Source of the DNA: Candidatus Onthousia faecavium | GTDB lineage: Bacteria > Bacillota_I > Bacilli_A > RF39 > UBA660 | DNA length: 58,792 nt | Reading direction: 5' to 3' | NCBI GenBank assembly: GCA_018711135.1 | Contig: DVIS01000022.1 | Coordinates: 1-58,792 of the forward strand | Part shown: in pieces, positions 34,415 to 42,452 of the stretch | Numbering within the stretch: position 1 is the first letter of the stretch | How the letters are laid out: each line of letters starts with the position of its first letter | The notes under the pieces: generated by a model | What the model was told of the DNA's origin: nothing | Databases searched by the model: none | The model's input: only the letters and a program-made list of their open reading frames with translations | Made by a program: the position numbers and the translations under genes

Positions 34415-35254
34415 TTATATAATTTCTAATTCTCTTATTTTTAATATATATTTTTGATTTCTAATACAAAAATCAATAAAAGTACACAAATCAACTCCTG
34501 CCAATTTTCTTTCAAAAGTATATTTATCCAAATCAAAAGCGATATTATCTACAAGCATTCTATTAAGTATCTCTTCCTTAGAATATCCTAAGTACATAAG
34601 AAAATATGGATATAATTGTCTCTTTAAGTATTTTAACGAATTATCCCCTCTTAAGTAAACACTTTTTCCAAAAGTTCTAGAAGCAAGTTCATTATCAATA
34701 GCAAGTTCAATTATCGCATCTACTATATCTTTATATTCTAGGTTATAATTGTCTAATTCTTTTTTTAATATATAGTGAATTATATTAATAATAGCCAATT
34801 TATAATTACTAACATCACTCCTATTACCCCAAGTAATAGTATTAACTCTTCTATTTTTAGGTACCATCATCCCTATAACATCAAGTCTTTTATCCACAAT
34901 TAAAACATGATATAGTTTAATATCAAATTTTAAGATATCTTTTATATTTTTATATAGATCTTTTTTTATACTATCATAAGTCTTTACTAGTTCTCTTCTA
35001 TATTCTTCTGTATCATTTCTTATTTCTTTATAGATATCACTTTCTTTAACAAGATCAAAAATAGTATCATCATCTGGTATATAGTTTTTAGGATCTTTAA
35101 GTATTTTTGCCTCTTCCCTTCCTAAAACATTGTATAAGTGACGATAATTTTTCCACAGTTTTTGTTTAAATAGTTGTACTTCATTGGAGATAGAAGGTTT
35201 AAATAACAAATTCCAAATCAAAACATAATCGTTTAAAACAAAATTCAAATTCAT
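34415..35254 (-). CDS. Unknown cytoplasmic protein upstream of polC
   Basis: A 279-residue, helix-rich protein without signal peptide or membrane helix. I do not recognise the family. A middle strand/loop segment (VLIVDKRLDVIGMMVP) and a helical C-terminal half with many Tyr and Leu are visible. It ends 14 bp before the polC start, so it is very likely cotranscribed and possibly coupled with polC. No catalytic motif seen. Confidence 0.7.
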   Translation of the reverse strand: MNLNFVLNDYVLIWNLLFKPSISNEVQLFKQKLWKNYRHLYNVLGREEAKILKDPKNYIPDDDTIFDLVKESDIYKEIRNDTEEYRRELVKTYDSIKKDLYKNIKDILKFDIKLYHVLIVDKRLDVIGMMVPKNRRVNTITWGNRSDVSNYKLAIINIIHYILKKELDNYNLEYKDIVDAIIELAIDNELASRTFGKSVYLRGDNSLKYLKRQLYPYFLMYLGYSKEEILNRMLVDNIAFDLDKYTFERKLAGVDLCTFIDFCIRNQKYILKIRELEII

Positions 35255-35312
35255 AATTTTCCCCCTAACATTCTATATATCAAGTCTATCACAAATATTT
35301 TAAGATTTAAAG

Positions 35313-35338
35313 AAAAACTATCAAGAATTCTCTTGGTA
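35313..35338 (-). terminator. Terminator after the variable FGE-like surface protein
   Basis: An imperfect stem (ACTATCAAGA with TCTTGGTAGT) with loop ATTC is followed by TTTTTC on the minus strand. Confidence 0.65.
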
Positions 35339-35369
35339 GTCTCTCTCATCTAACGAGGATTAAATTTTA

Positions 35370-37214
35370 TCACATATTAGGACTCATCACGAGGCGGAAT
35401 GAACGGCCACTACCAGCACTACCATTGTAGCTATTAAAGTAGAACACACCAGCATTAATATTTGCATAATCACCACCACGCCCAAACCATGGGAATTCAG
35501 CATCTATCATGTTCTGATAATCACTATACCATCCCGCCGTCTCACTTAAACCATGACTTAAACATTCTCCTCCGTTACATGCTGTACTCACCGTACTACT
35601 TGTATATTTATCATAGTATTTAGATTCAGGCATGCTACTAAATCCGGAACTACCTATTGTATCATTGTAATTACCAATTACATATTCCCAAGCTCCTCCT
35701 GACATATCATATACTCCATATATCGTTCCTGTTGTACTTGCTCCTACGCCTTTTCCTGTTAAACCAGTCTCATCTCTTACATTATTGTCATATGTATATT
35801 GACATCCATAATCTGTATTTCCATTACTCGGGATTCCATAACTACATCCAGTTATATAACTATCTGATTTATTTTGATATATTTCTTTATCTGCACCCGC
35901 AAAATTCTCATTTCCTAACTTGCCATATCTACTTTGTGATAAGTATGCTACTACTCCCCATTCACTGTTCTTCATCGCATGTGAGTTCATGCTTTCACTA
36001 AATCCATATCTATTTCCTGCTGCACTTACCTTTGTTGCTACTGTATGAATATTACTTACATATATATTTCTCCAACTCGTTACGTTTGGTTTAATCATTG
36101 GATCTAAGGTTGTATCGTTGCTTCCTCCAAAACTTGCCAACGGATTAGAACTACTCGTCTCAAATTTTCCAACCCAGATTCCTGGTAACTCTTCTCCATC
36201 ATACGTAAAAGCATCTGGAGTCCGATAGTTCTTTGGTGTCTCTGTGGCAAGATATTTTGCATTACCTGTATCTTTAGTATTAGTATCTATAAACTTAATA
36301 TCTATCTCTCCTGGACGTGAAGCTGAAGGTGTTGTGTCAAGATATATTCCTTTCTTACCATAGTAACTAGCTCCTCCATTTTCACTTGCTATCGTATATG
36401 AGTATCTTGGTATCCATACCCACATAGTTTCTATATCATCCATATTTATTGTTGTTCCAACTGCTGCACTCTGGTATTCTGCTAACTTATCACTTTTTAC
36501 GGTAACAGCATTTGCCCATATTCCCATATCATAGTTATACCAATTATTAGCAGTATCTGTTTTTACCCAGTTATAACCATCATGTTTTACTGCTATCATA
36601 TTATCATCCATTACTGGAGCATTAACATTATCTGTTCCTTGGTCAAAATCAGCATCTGCTACTTGTTGTGATGCAAATACTTTTAATTTTCCTAAAAATA
36701 CTTTTCCTATCGCTTCATTATTCGCATTTATATTAAGCCAAATCCTAAGTTCACAATCTACCTCTTCATCAGCATCTATTATTCCATAACTCATTATATA
36801 TGAATCAGATAATGTTCCTGTAAAAGTCCTATCTCCCATCTTTAATTCATATCTAACATCTCTACTATCTAATAACTCACAGCTTCCCCCACTATCAGTT
36901 TCACAGGCACTTATCGCTTCTTCATCATCAACAACTCCTAAAGTATAATATAAAGGAATAGCGCTATTATTCTTTAATGTAAAAGTATATGGTTCACCTG
37001 CTTTACCTTCATCATCATAAGTGGGTATAGTATTTACTAACTGTATCCCTTCATTCGTTTCATTTAAGACAAGTTCTATATCTCCTACTACTATATTCAT
37101 ATCTTTTTCGCCATACTTAATAACATATAACCACGCATAAGACATTCCTACTAATAATAAAATAATAACTATAACAAGAACTATTATTATTTTTTTCTCC
37201 TTATTCAATTTCAC
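35370..37214 (-). CDS. Exported protein with FGE-type lectin domain ending in a variable-region-like segment
   Basis: A 614-residue protein. The N-terminal membrane/signal helix covers about 9-30. A TasA/camelysin-like beta domain (about 35-180) shares its layout with the exported genes at 7279 and 37389. A large C-terminal domain (about 250-614) looks like the formylglycine-generating-enzyme type of C-type lectin fold: MWVWIPRYSY, GVYDMSGGAWEYV and a final FPWFGRGGDY...AGVFYF...SFRLVMS. The last 40 residues, rich in Tyr, Asn, Ser, Gly and Asp, sit exactly where diversity-generating retroelement targets carry their variable region. Stop is TGA followed by TAA. Function: probable ligand or phage/host binding at the surface, by inference. 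Confidence 0.75.
   Translation of the reverse strand: MKLNKEKKIIIVLVIVIILLLVGMSYAWLYVIKYGEKDMNIVVGDIELVLNETNEGIQLVNTIPTYDDEGKAGEPYTFTLKNNSAIPLYYTLGVVDDEEAISACETDSGGSCELLDSRDVRYELKMGDRTFTGTLSDSYIMSYGIIDADEEVDCELRIWLNINANNEAIGKVFLGKLKVFASQQVADADFDQGTDNVNAPVMDDNMIAVKHDGYNWVKTDTANNWYNYDMGIWANAVTVKSDKLAEYQSAAVGTTINMDDIETMWVWIPRYSYTIASENGGASYYGKKGIYLDTTPSASRPGEIDIKFIDTNTKDTGNAKYLATETPKNYRTPDAFTYDGEELPGIWVGKFETSSSNPLASFGGSNDTTLDPMIKPNVTSWRNIYVSNIHTVATKVSAAGNRYGFSESMNSHAMKNSEWGVVAYLSQSRYGKLGNENFAGADKEIYQNKSDSYITGCSYGIPSNGNTDYGCQYTYDNNVRDETGLTGKGVGASTTGTIYGVYDMSGGAWEYVIGNYNDTIGSSGFSSMPESKYYDKYTSSTVSTACNGGECLSHGLSETAGWYSDYQNMIDAEFPWFGRGGDYANINAGVFYFNSYNGSAGSGRSFRLVMSPNM
35386..35490 (-). other. Putative variable region 3
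   Basis: It encodes about residues 575-609. Most non-glycine, non-hydrophobic codons end in T or C and can be derived from AAT/AAC by changes at positions 1 and 2 (GAT, TAT, ATT, AGC, TAC, GGT, CGT), between fixed FPWF and SFR anchors. Confidence 0.45.
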
Positions 37215-37328
37215 TATCTACCACTCCTACCACATTTAGTATATACATTTTACTATCGTTAATACTTTTATTCTTCTATTTAAATTATAGGATAAATACA
37301 TAGGTAATGCAAGTAACTTATTTACGAA

Positions 37329-37360
37329 CAATATAAAAACAGACTGTTAAAAAACAATCT
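37329..37360 (-). terminator. Terminator between the two exported lectin-like genes
   Basis: CAGACTGTT and AACAATCTG arms (one mismatch) with TTTTTA following on the minus strand, about 30 bp after the stop of the gene at 37389. Confidence 0.6.
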
Positions 37361-37388
37361 GCACCTATTATAAATCATAAATCTATCG

Positions 37389-38846
37389 TTATAACAATTC
37401 TAATTGATAAGGATCACTAAGACTACCATTTCCATTAGTTATTATTATTTTTTGTTTCAAATAAACAGTAGGAAAAACTGTATCACTATAGTAAGGATAA
37501 GTTGTTGTAAGATATCCTGCATTATTAACATGAAATATTCTATTTACAAACTCAGAAGAAGCCGTAATGGTAACTTTCATATTAGACTCAATCTTATAAA
37601 TCCAATTATTATTATAGCAATCACTTGCCCATGAATATAAATAATTATTATAGCATTCTTCTCTTGAGGTATTAGCTCCACCACTAGTTGCAAAACCATA
37701 ATCAGAAGGATAAATAAGTCCAACTTTTCCTGTCCAGCTTATTTGCCTTTCATTATTATAAGTTAAATTACCACGTTCATAATTATAAAATTCAATTGGT
37801 GTTACATAAATATCAGCCACTCCTCCAAGATACCAAACACTATTATCAATCATTTTTTTAGCATCATCTAGCAACCCTACTGTTGTAAAATCACAAGTAC
37901 TAGTAGCATTATTTATACCATTGTAGCAAATACCACTAGCTCTATTCCAATAAAGACTGCCACCAATCTCTTCATTTTCATGCCCTTCATTTAACAGATG
38001 ATTTAATGAAGAATTAACAAAATCACTATTACCATATTCACCCGTATTATCAAAAGACACCTCATAAATACCCGTATTACTCATTATCTTTAATCGTTCT
38101 TCTTCCTTTCCTGTTCCATCATCAACAGTAAAAACACCTATTATACGCCATAATTCATCATTAAAATATATATAATTATTTGGTTCACTACCAATATAAC
38201 GATAATCAATTATTTGATCTGTTTGCATAGTTTTTTCTTGAGAAAAAAGATATAATTCCTTAGTTCTTAATACATCATCATCTAATGTTGCTTTAATCTT
38301 TAAAGCCTCGTCTGCTAATAAATCATATTTTTGAAACAAATGTCCATCACTAGGTAAACTCAAATTATTATAATCTAGTCCCACTTGCACACCAATTTTA
38401 ATAGTTTGTGTCACCAAAGTAGAATTGAAAACTGTAATTAAATATGTATTAACACTCCCAATCGAATCTTTAGCTGTTAAATTTACTCCTGAAGCATTAG
38501 GAGGAATATTTCTATTATCTCCTTCTAAATACCCCATCTTTACTCCTTCATCTACCTCACCTATATAATAAAAATTAAATCTTGCTATTCTCTCATTAGG
38601 ATTACTTAAAGTAACAGTAAATGTAGCTGTATCCAACGCATTTACTACTATTTCATCTATACTAACTCCATCAATTTTCAAATCATAACTTAATGTCCCT
38701 GTCACAATACTTATCGCATTATTTTTTTCTTTACTTACAGTAAACATCGCATACGAATAATAACTTGCTAATAGTAATAAAGTTATTAGTATTACACTTA
38801 TTATATATATTTTTGATACTTTAGTATTTAATAATAGTCTTTTCAT
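37389..38846 (-). CDS. Exported lectin-like protein without a GC-rich variable segment
   Basis: A 485-residue protein. A signal/membrane helix covers about 12-32, with a TasA-like beta domain (about 35-175). A C-terminal module ends in a WTGKVGLIYPSDYGFATSGG region and a tail (RIFHVNNAGYL ... VYLKQKIIITNGNGS) that parallels the tail of the double-module protein at 7279-9222. Here the corresponding DNA is as AT-rich as the rest of the gene, so it looks like a non-diversified relative. Its leader (38847-39046) holds a small ORF with a G10 tract and a terminator. AAAGGAG precedes the ATG. Confidence 0.75.
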   Translation of the reverse strand: MKRLLLNTKVSKIYIISVILITLLLLASYYSYAMFTVSKEKNNAISIVTGTLSYDLKIDGVSIDEIVVNALDTATFTVTLSNPNERIARFNFYYIGEVDEGVKMGYLEGDNRNIPPNASGVNLTAKDSIGSVNTYLITVFNSTLVTQTIKIGVQVGLDYNNLSLPSDGHLFQKYDLLADEALKIKATLDDDVLRTKELYLFSQEKTMQTDQIIDYRYIGSEPNNYIYFNDELWRIIGVFTVDDGTGKEEERLKIMSNTGIYEVSFDNTGEYGNSDFVNSSLNHLLNEGHENEEIGGSLYWNRASGICYNGINNATSTCDFTTVGLLDDAKKMIDNSVWYLGGVADIYVTPIEFYNYERGNLTYNNERQISWTGKVGLIYPSDYGFATSGGANTSREECYNNYLYSWASDCYNNNWIYKIESNMKVTITASSEFVNRIFHVNNAGYLTTTYPYYSDTVFPTVYLKQKIIITNGNGSLSDPYQLELL

Positions 38847-38874
38847 TTTTTTACTCCTTTCATTTAACCAAAAA

Positions 38875-38902
38875 AAGAACAGAATCCTTCTATCCTGTTC
38901 TT
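38875..38902 (-). terminator. Leader terminator upstream of the exported lectin-like gene
   Basis: On the minus strand, AAGAACAG (38895-38902) pairs with CTGTTCTT (38875-38882) and is followed by a T run (38871-38876). It lies between the leader ORF and the structural gene start, the position of an attenuator. Confidence 0.7.
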
Positions 38903-38932
38903 ATTCCACGATTAAAGAAAGTACTTAAGCTT

Positions 38933-38983
38933 CTAAAGTCCCCCCCCCCAGGTAACTATTTGTAAACGGATGCTAGCTTGCAT
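38933..38983 (-). CDS. Leader ORF of 16 codons with a G10 tract
   Basis: The ATG at 38981-38983 has AGAAGG 8 bases upstream. The peptide reads MQASIRLQIVTWGGGL and stops at TAG (38933-38935), just after the G tract (38940-38949). With one G fewer, or two more, the frame extends to 30-31 codons and stops at 38890-38892, inside the terminator hairpin. The ORF is too short to judge by composition. The support is the ribosome binding site, the homopolymer and its relation to the terminator. Confidence 0.45.
   Translation of the reverse strand: MQASIRLQIVTWGGGL
38940..38949 (-). repeat. Homopolymeric G10 tract (C10 on the plus strand)
   Basis: The only such G/C run I see in an AT-rich window, located about 95-105 bp upstream of a surface-protein start codon. 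Tracts of this length slip frequently during replication. Confidence 0.85.
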
Positions 38984-39016
38984 TTTTCATACCTTCTTTC
39001 TATTTGTTCTATATCA

Positions 39017-39046
39017 ATATTATCATACTAATTACCTAGAATACAA
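39017..39046 (-). promoter_or_regulatory. Promoter of the leader/lectin-like transcript
   Basis: TTGTAT (39041-39046) and TAATAT (39017-39022), 18-bp spacer, on the minus strand, upstream of the leader ORF. Confidence 0.5.
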
Positions 39047-39065
39047 GATTATAATTTTTATTTTT

Positions 39066-40340
39066 CTATGGTCGTAAAGCAGTTATAGGAACAATATATA
39101 TACCTGTTTCTTTATCTTTTACAACAGATGTAAAATTACCTGTTATTATACACATAAATTTAGGTTTTGTTATCATATTATCATAAAATCTTAATAATTC
39201 TTTTTTAGCAGTATCTATAGCATTATATCCCAATTTTATTTCTATCGCTGCATAATCACCATTAGAAAACTCTAAAATCGAATCAACCTCTAAACCTGTT
39301 ACATTGTCTCTAAAGTGATATAAATGTCCACCTAAGTATTCTATATATATCCTTAAATCTCTTTCTACTAATGATTCAAAAAGAAACCCAAATGTTTTTA
39401 AATCTTTAAGTAATTTATCATCATTAAGATTTAAAGAAGCACAAACTAAAGACGGATCTGTTAAATGTCTTTTAGGTGATTTTCCAATTCTTTCTTTAGA
39501 GCGATAATTTTCGCTATAAGCCTCTTGATTCTCTATTATATGTAATCTATCTAATACATCTAAATAGTCTCTTAATGTTATTCTACTTTCAATTAACTCT
39601 TCTCTATTCTCATAATCCTCTATATCTTTTATAAGTGTTTCATTACTAACAACAGTAGATTCATTTCTTGATAATGATTTAAGTAACATTCTCATTTTAT
39701 TTTTATCTCTTTTTTTATCATCATTCATATCTTTATCAAGAATAGATTCTATATAACTTTTAGGTATTAACCCCACTTTATCAGAATCTACTTTTATATT
39801 ACTAGGCCATCCACCTCTAACTATTAAATTAGCAAGTTCTTTTAAAGAAGGTATTTTTACATTAACATTTTTCTGTTTATCTTCCAACATTGCTGTTAAT
39901 GAAGCCTCACCCGTAGAATCTCCAGATTCATAAAGTGACATCGTATACATTTTTATTTTTCCAATTCTTCCAGCTCCCGAATGAAATACCTCTTTCTTCG
40001 CTTCATCATTTAATTCAGTAGAACATGTTAATATATATTTACCTTTGTTAGAATCCTCATCACATTTTCTTCTAACTTTATCCCAAATCTTTGGTACTAA
40101 ATGCCATTCATCAATTAATTCTGGTTGTTCTTCATTTAATACTAGTTCTAAATCAAGCAATGCTTTTTCTTTAGTTTCTTCATCATCAAGATAAACTGCA
40201 CTTTTAGCATGATGTGAAGATGTCCATGTTTTTCCACACCATTTAGGTCCTTCAACAGATAAAGCGCCAAAAACTTTTAAATAGTCATCTAATTTTTTGT
40301 CTATTAATCTTGGCATATATTCGTCTTTATTAAAATTCAT
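39066..40340 (-). CDS. DUF4143-type AAA ATPase, class 2 (copy D)
   Basis: A 424-residue protein with the class 2 pattern: YMPRLIDKKL start, Walker A GPKWCGKT (31-38) and Walker B-like LIDEWHLVP (about 75). A C-terminal LEVDSILEFSNGDYAAIEIKLG segment matches that of the gene at 16326. Its promoter is preceded by three copies of TTGATATACA at exact 23-bp spacing. The same arrangement, but with a different core sequence, precedes copy C. Role unknown; four such ATPases in 59 kb is notable. Confidence 0.85.
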   Translation of the reverse strand: MNFNKDEYMPRLIDKKLDDYLKVFGALSVEGPKWCGKTWTSSHHAKSAVYLDDEETKEKALLDLELVLNEEQPELIDEWHLVPKIWDKVRRKCDEDSNKGKYILTCSTELNDEAKKEVFHSGAGRIGKIKMYTMSLYESGDSTGEASLTAMLEDKQKNVNVKIPSLKELANLIVRGGWPSNIKVDSDKVGLIPKSYIESILDKDMNDDKKRDKNKMRMLLKSLSRNESTVVSNETLIKDIEDYENREELIESRITLRDYLDVLDRLHIIENQEAYSENYRSKERIGKSPKRHLTDPSLVCASLNLNDDKLLKDLKTFGFLFESLVERDLRIYIEYLGGHLYHFRDNVTGLEVDSILEFSNGDYAAIEIKLGYNAIDTAKKELLRFYDNMITKPKFMCIITGNFTSVVKDKETGIYIVPITALRP

Positions 40341-40360
40341 AAGGGTCTCACCTCATTAAC

Positions 40361-40389
40361 AGGATAACATAATTTTATAGATTAATCAA
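40361..40389 (-). promoter_or_regulatory. Promoter of DUF4143 ATPase copy D
   Basis: TTGATT (40384-40389), 17-bp spacer and TATCCT (40361-40366) on the minus strand, followed by a GAGGTGAG ribosome binding site. Confidence 0.65.
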
Positions 40390-40392
40390 GAA

Positions 40393-40448
40393 TTGATATA
40401 CATTTTTTAATGTTTTTGATATACAAATTTTAAGACATTTGATATACA
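40393..40448. repeat. Three 23-bp-period direct repeats upstream of copy D
   Basis: TTGATATACA begins at 40393, 40416 and 40439, exactly 23 bp apart. The array starts 3 bp upstream of the -35. The spacers are AT-rich and only loosely alike. Confidence 0.8.
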
Positions 40449-40452
40449 ATTT

Positions 40453-41310
40453 TTAAAAATTAGTTATAACGTAATAAACACCAAAACCAACCGCTAAAAT
40501 CAAGATAACAGAAAAAATAAATTTTAAAAAGGTTATTAATTTTGAAGGTTTAGACACAAACTCTTCATCTTCATCTAATTCAAAATCATCTTCACTAAGA
40601 TCTAAGCTTCTTGTATAGAATGATTTATCAATATCTGCTCCAATATTTTTACTAGTATTATTAACAATATCTTTTAATTTATTAGTATCTTCTTCTATTT
40701 TAGCACTCTCTATCTTTGTTGTAATCGGTTTAACCACATCATGAACATTAGTAGCCATTAAATCACTTAATAAGCTTCCTTCATTATCTGTAGCACTATC
40801 TATCTGTTCTCTTAATTCTTTAGAGGTAATAGTATTAATTAACTCTTCTAACTCTTTCTCATTTTCAATAGGTTTATGTTTTAATCTCGTCTCTTCTTTA
40901 AATTTCTCTAAATCTTCTTCACTACTCTCTAATATATTATATTTCTCATTATGTAACTTTCTCTTACTTTCTAAGCTATCCCTTTCTCTTAACTCTTTCG
41001 CTTCTTCCAAGATCTTATTTATATCATGAGTTTTTCTCTCTTCGTTACCATATATATAATTAAATTCATCTAACTCTTTTCTAACTAATGGTTTAGGTAC
41101 TGGAATATCATAGTCTTTTATTTGATGATACCCTTCTCTTGTCCGATAGTTTTTTCGAGCTGCTTCTAATTCAACTGCTTCTATTCTTGAAACATCAGTA
41201 AGGGTGGTCATTTTTTCTAGGTTACCAAGATTATTATATAGTTCTTGATTCCTTGAGGTTCTACTGCCAACTTTTGTTGAAGATTCATTATATCTTTCCA
41301 TCCGCCCCAT
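40453..41310 (-). CDS. Tail-anchored acidic protein of unknown function
   Basis: The start is ATG 41310, with AGGTGA just upstream; an in-frame ATG at 41340 lacks a ribosome binding site. The product is 285 residues. It is highly charged, with predicted coiled or helical stretches (about 85-200) and an acidic patch (DLSEDDFELDEDEE). One C-terminal transmembrane helix (about 262-283) ends almost at the last residue. The bulk would thus be cytoplasmic. I recognise no family. It is divergent from the ferredoxin gene. Confidence 0.7.
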   Translation of the reverse strand: MGRMERYNESSTKVGSRTSRNQELYNNLGNLEKMTTLTDVSRIEAVELEAARKNYRTREGYHQIKDYDIPVPKPLVRKELDEFNYIYGNEERKTHDINKILEEAKELRERDSLESKRKLHNEKYNILESSEEDLEKFKEETRLKHKPIENEKELEELINTITSKELREQIDSATDNEGSLLSDLMATNVHDVVKPITTKIESAKIEEDTNKLKDIVNNTSKNIGADIDKSFYTRSLDLSEDDFELDEDEEFVSKPSKLITFLKFIFSVILILAVGFGVYYVITNF

Positions 41311-41388
41311 TTTATCACCTACTTTACTATAAATAATCATAACATACTATTAGAAAAAATTAAAGTAGGCAAAATGTTAAAAATACGT

Positions 41389-41394
41389 TATAAT
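41389..41394 (+). promoter_or_regulatory. -10 element of the ferredoxin gene
   Basis: A perfect TATAAT. It puts the transcription start near 41400, which excludes the ATG at 41398 as the translation start. Confidence 0.6.
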
Positions 41395-41397
41395 TAG

Positions 41398-41604
<207 letters not shown>

Positions 41605-41664
41605 AAATATAGTTTATATCGATTAGTATTTAGGAAACTTTAGAAGCCCTAAGTCAAAATAAGC

Positions 41665-41693
41665 TCTACTGCGTAATTCGCATAGAGCTTTTT
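41665..41693. terminator. Bidirectional terminator between ferredoxin and rluB
   Basis: AAGCTCTA, bulged C, TGCG pairs with CGCA, TAGAGCTT around a 5-base loop, with T runs on both sides. Confidence 0.8.
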
Positions 41694-41696
41694 ATA

Positions 41697-42413
41697 TTAT
41701 TTCTTTTCTAGACTATAAACAATCGCTACCTCTTTAGGTGTTAATTTTCTATATTCACCACTTTTTAATCCCGATAAATCAAAAATAAATTCTCTTTCTC
41801 TTTTTAATTTTAAAACTGGAAAACCAACCGCTTCAAACATCTTCTTAACTTGATGATTACGTCCTTCATGAATAGTAACAGTTAAAAATGAGGTATTACT
41901 TTTAAAATCTGTTCTTCTTAGTTTAACTTTTGCTTTTTCAGTTTTAACACCATCTATAACAACCCCATTTTTAAGTTCATTAATACTATCACCTTTAATA
42001 ATACCTCGAACTTTAACAACATAAACTTTTTCTACTTTATCATTAGGATGCATAAGAATATTAGCAAAATCCCCATCATTAGTAAGTAAAAGTACCCCTG
42101 TCGTATCATAATCAAGTCTTCCCACAGGATATATTCTTTCTCTACAAGGTATTAAATCAACTACTGTCTTTCTACTCTTTTCATCATTAACACTTGTAAT
42201 AACCCCTCTTGGTTTATTAAGAAGGTAATAGACTTTATTTTCTTTACTTAATTCCTTATCATCAACTTTTATCTTATCTTTACTACTAACTTTTACACCT
42301 AACTCTCTAACTATTATATTATTTACTTTAACACGTCCTTCTTTGATTAATTCTTCTGCTTTTCGTCTAGAACAAATACCACTATTAGCAATAACTTTTT
42401 GTAATCGTTCCAT
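41697..42413 (-). CDS. rluB: rRNA pseudouridine synthase, RluB/RsuA family
   Basis: A 238-residue protein. An N-terminal S4 RNA-binding domain (1-60, MERLQKVIANSGICSRRKAEE) is followed by a catalytic domain with Asp101 in GRLDYDTTG and the family motif EGRNHQVKKMF. It isomerises uridines in 23S rRNA (RluB, helix 89 region). RsuA is the alternative, but the S4 linker and HQVKKM pattern favour RluB. It ends in a shared terminator with ferredoxin. Confidence 0.9.
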   Translation of the reverse strand: MERLQKVIANSGICSRRKAEELIKEGRVKVNNIIVRELGVKVSSKDKIKVDDKELSKENKVYYLLNKPRGVITSVNDEKSRKTVVDLIPCRERIYPVGRLDYDTTGVLLLTNDGDFANILMHPNDKVEKVYVVKVRGIIKGDSINELKNGVVIDGVKTEKAKVKLRRTDFKSNTSFLTVTIHEGRNHQVKKMFEAVGFPVLKLKREREFIFDLSGLKSGEYRKLTPKEVAIVYSLEKK

Positions 42414-42452
42414 TATTACACCTCTTTCTTATTATTCATTTAATCTATTATT

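Noticed and set aside
35370-35372. Genetic code 4 (TGA as Trp), as in Mollicutes
   Set aside because: TGG is used throughout for Trp, cell-wall genes are present, and the TGA here is followed at once by TAA. Nothing requires recoding.
7279-38846. DGR reverse transcriptase or template repeat inside the window
   Set aside because: No protein with reverse-transcriptase motifs and no third GC-rich near-copy was found on either strand.
38940-38949. C10 run as an assembly artefact
   Set aside because: Possible in length, but it sits inside a leader with start codon, promoter and terminator, so I treat the tract as real and its exact length as uncertain.
17644-40448. 23-bp-period repeats as CRISPR arrays
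   Set aside because: Only three short units each, with AT-rich non-unique spacers of about 10-13 bp and no cas genes. Their promoter-proximal position fits regulation better.
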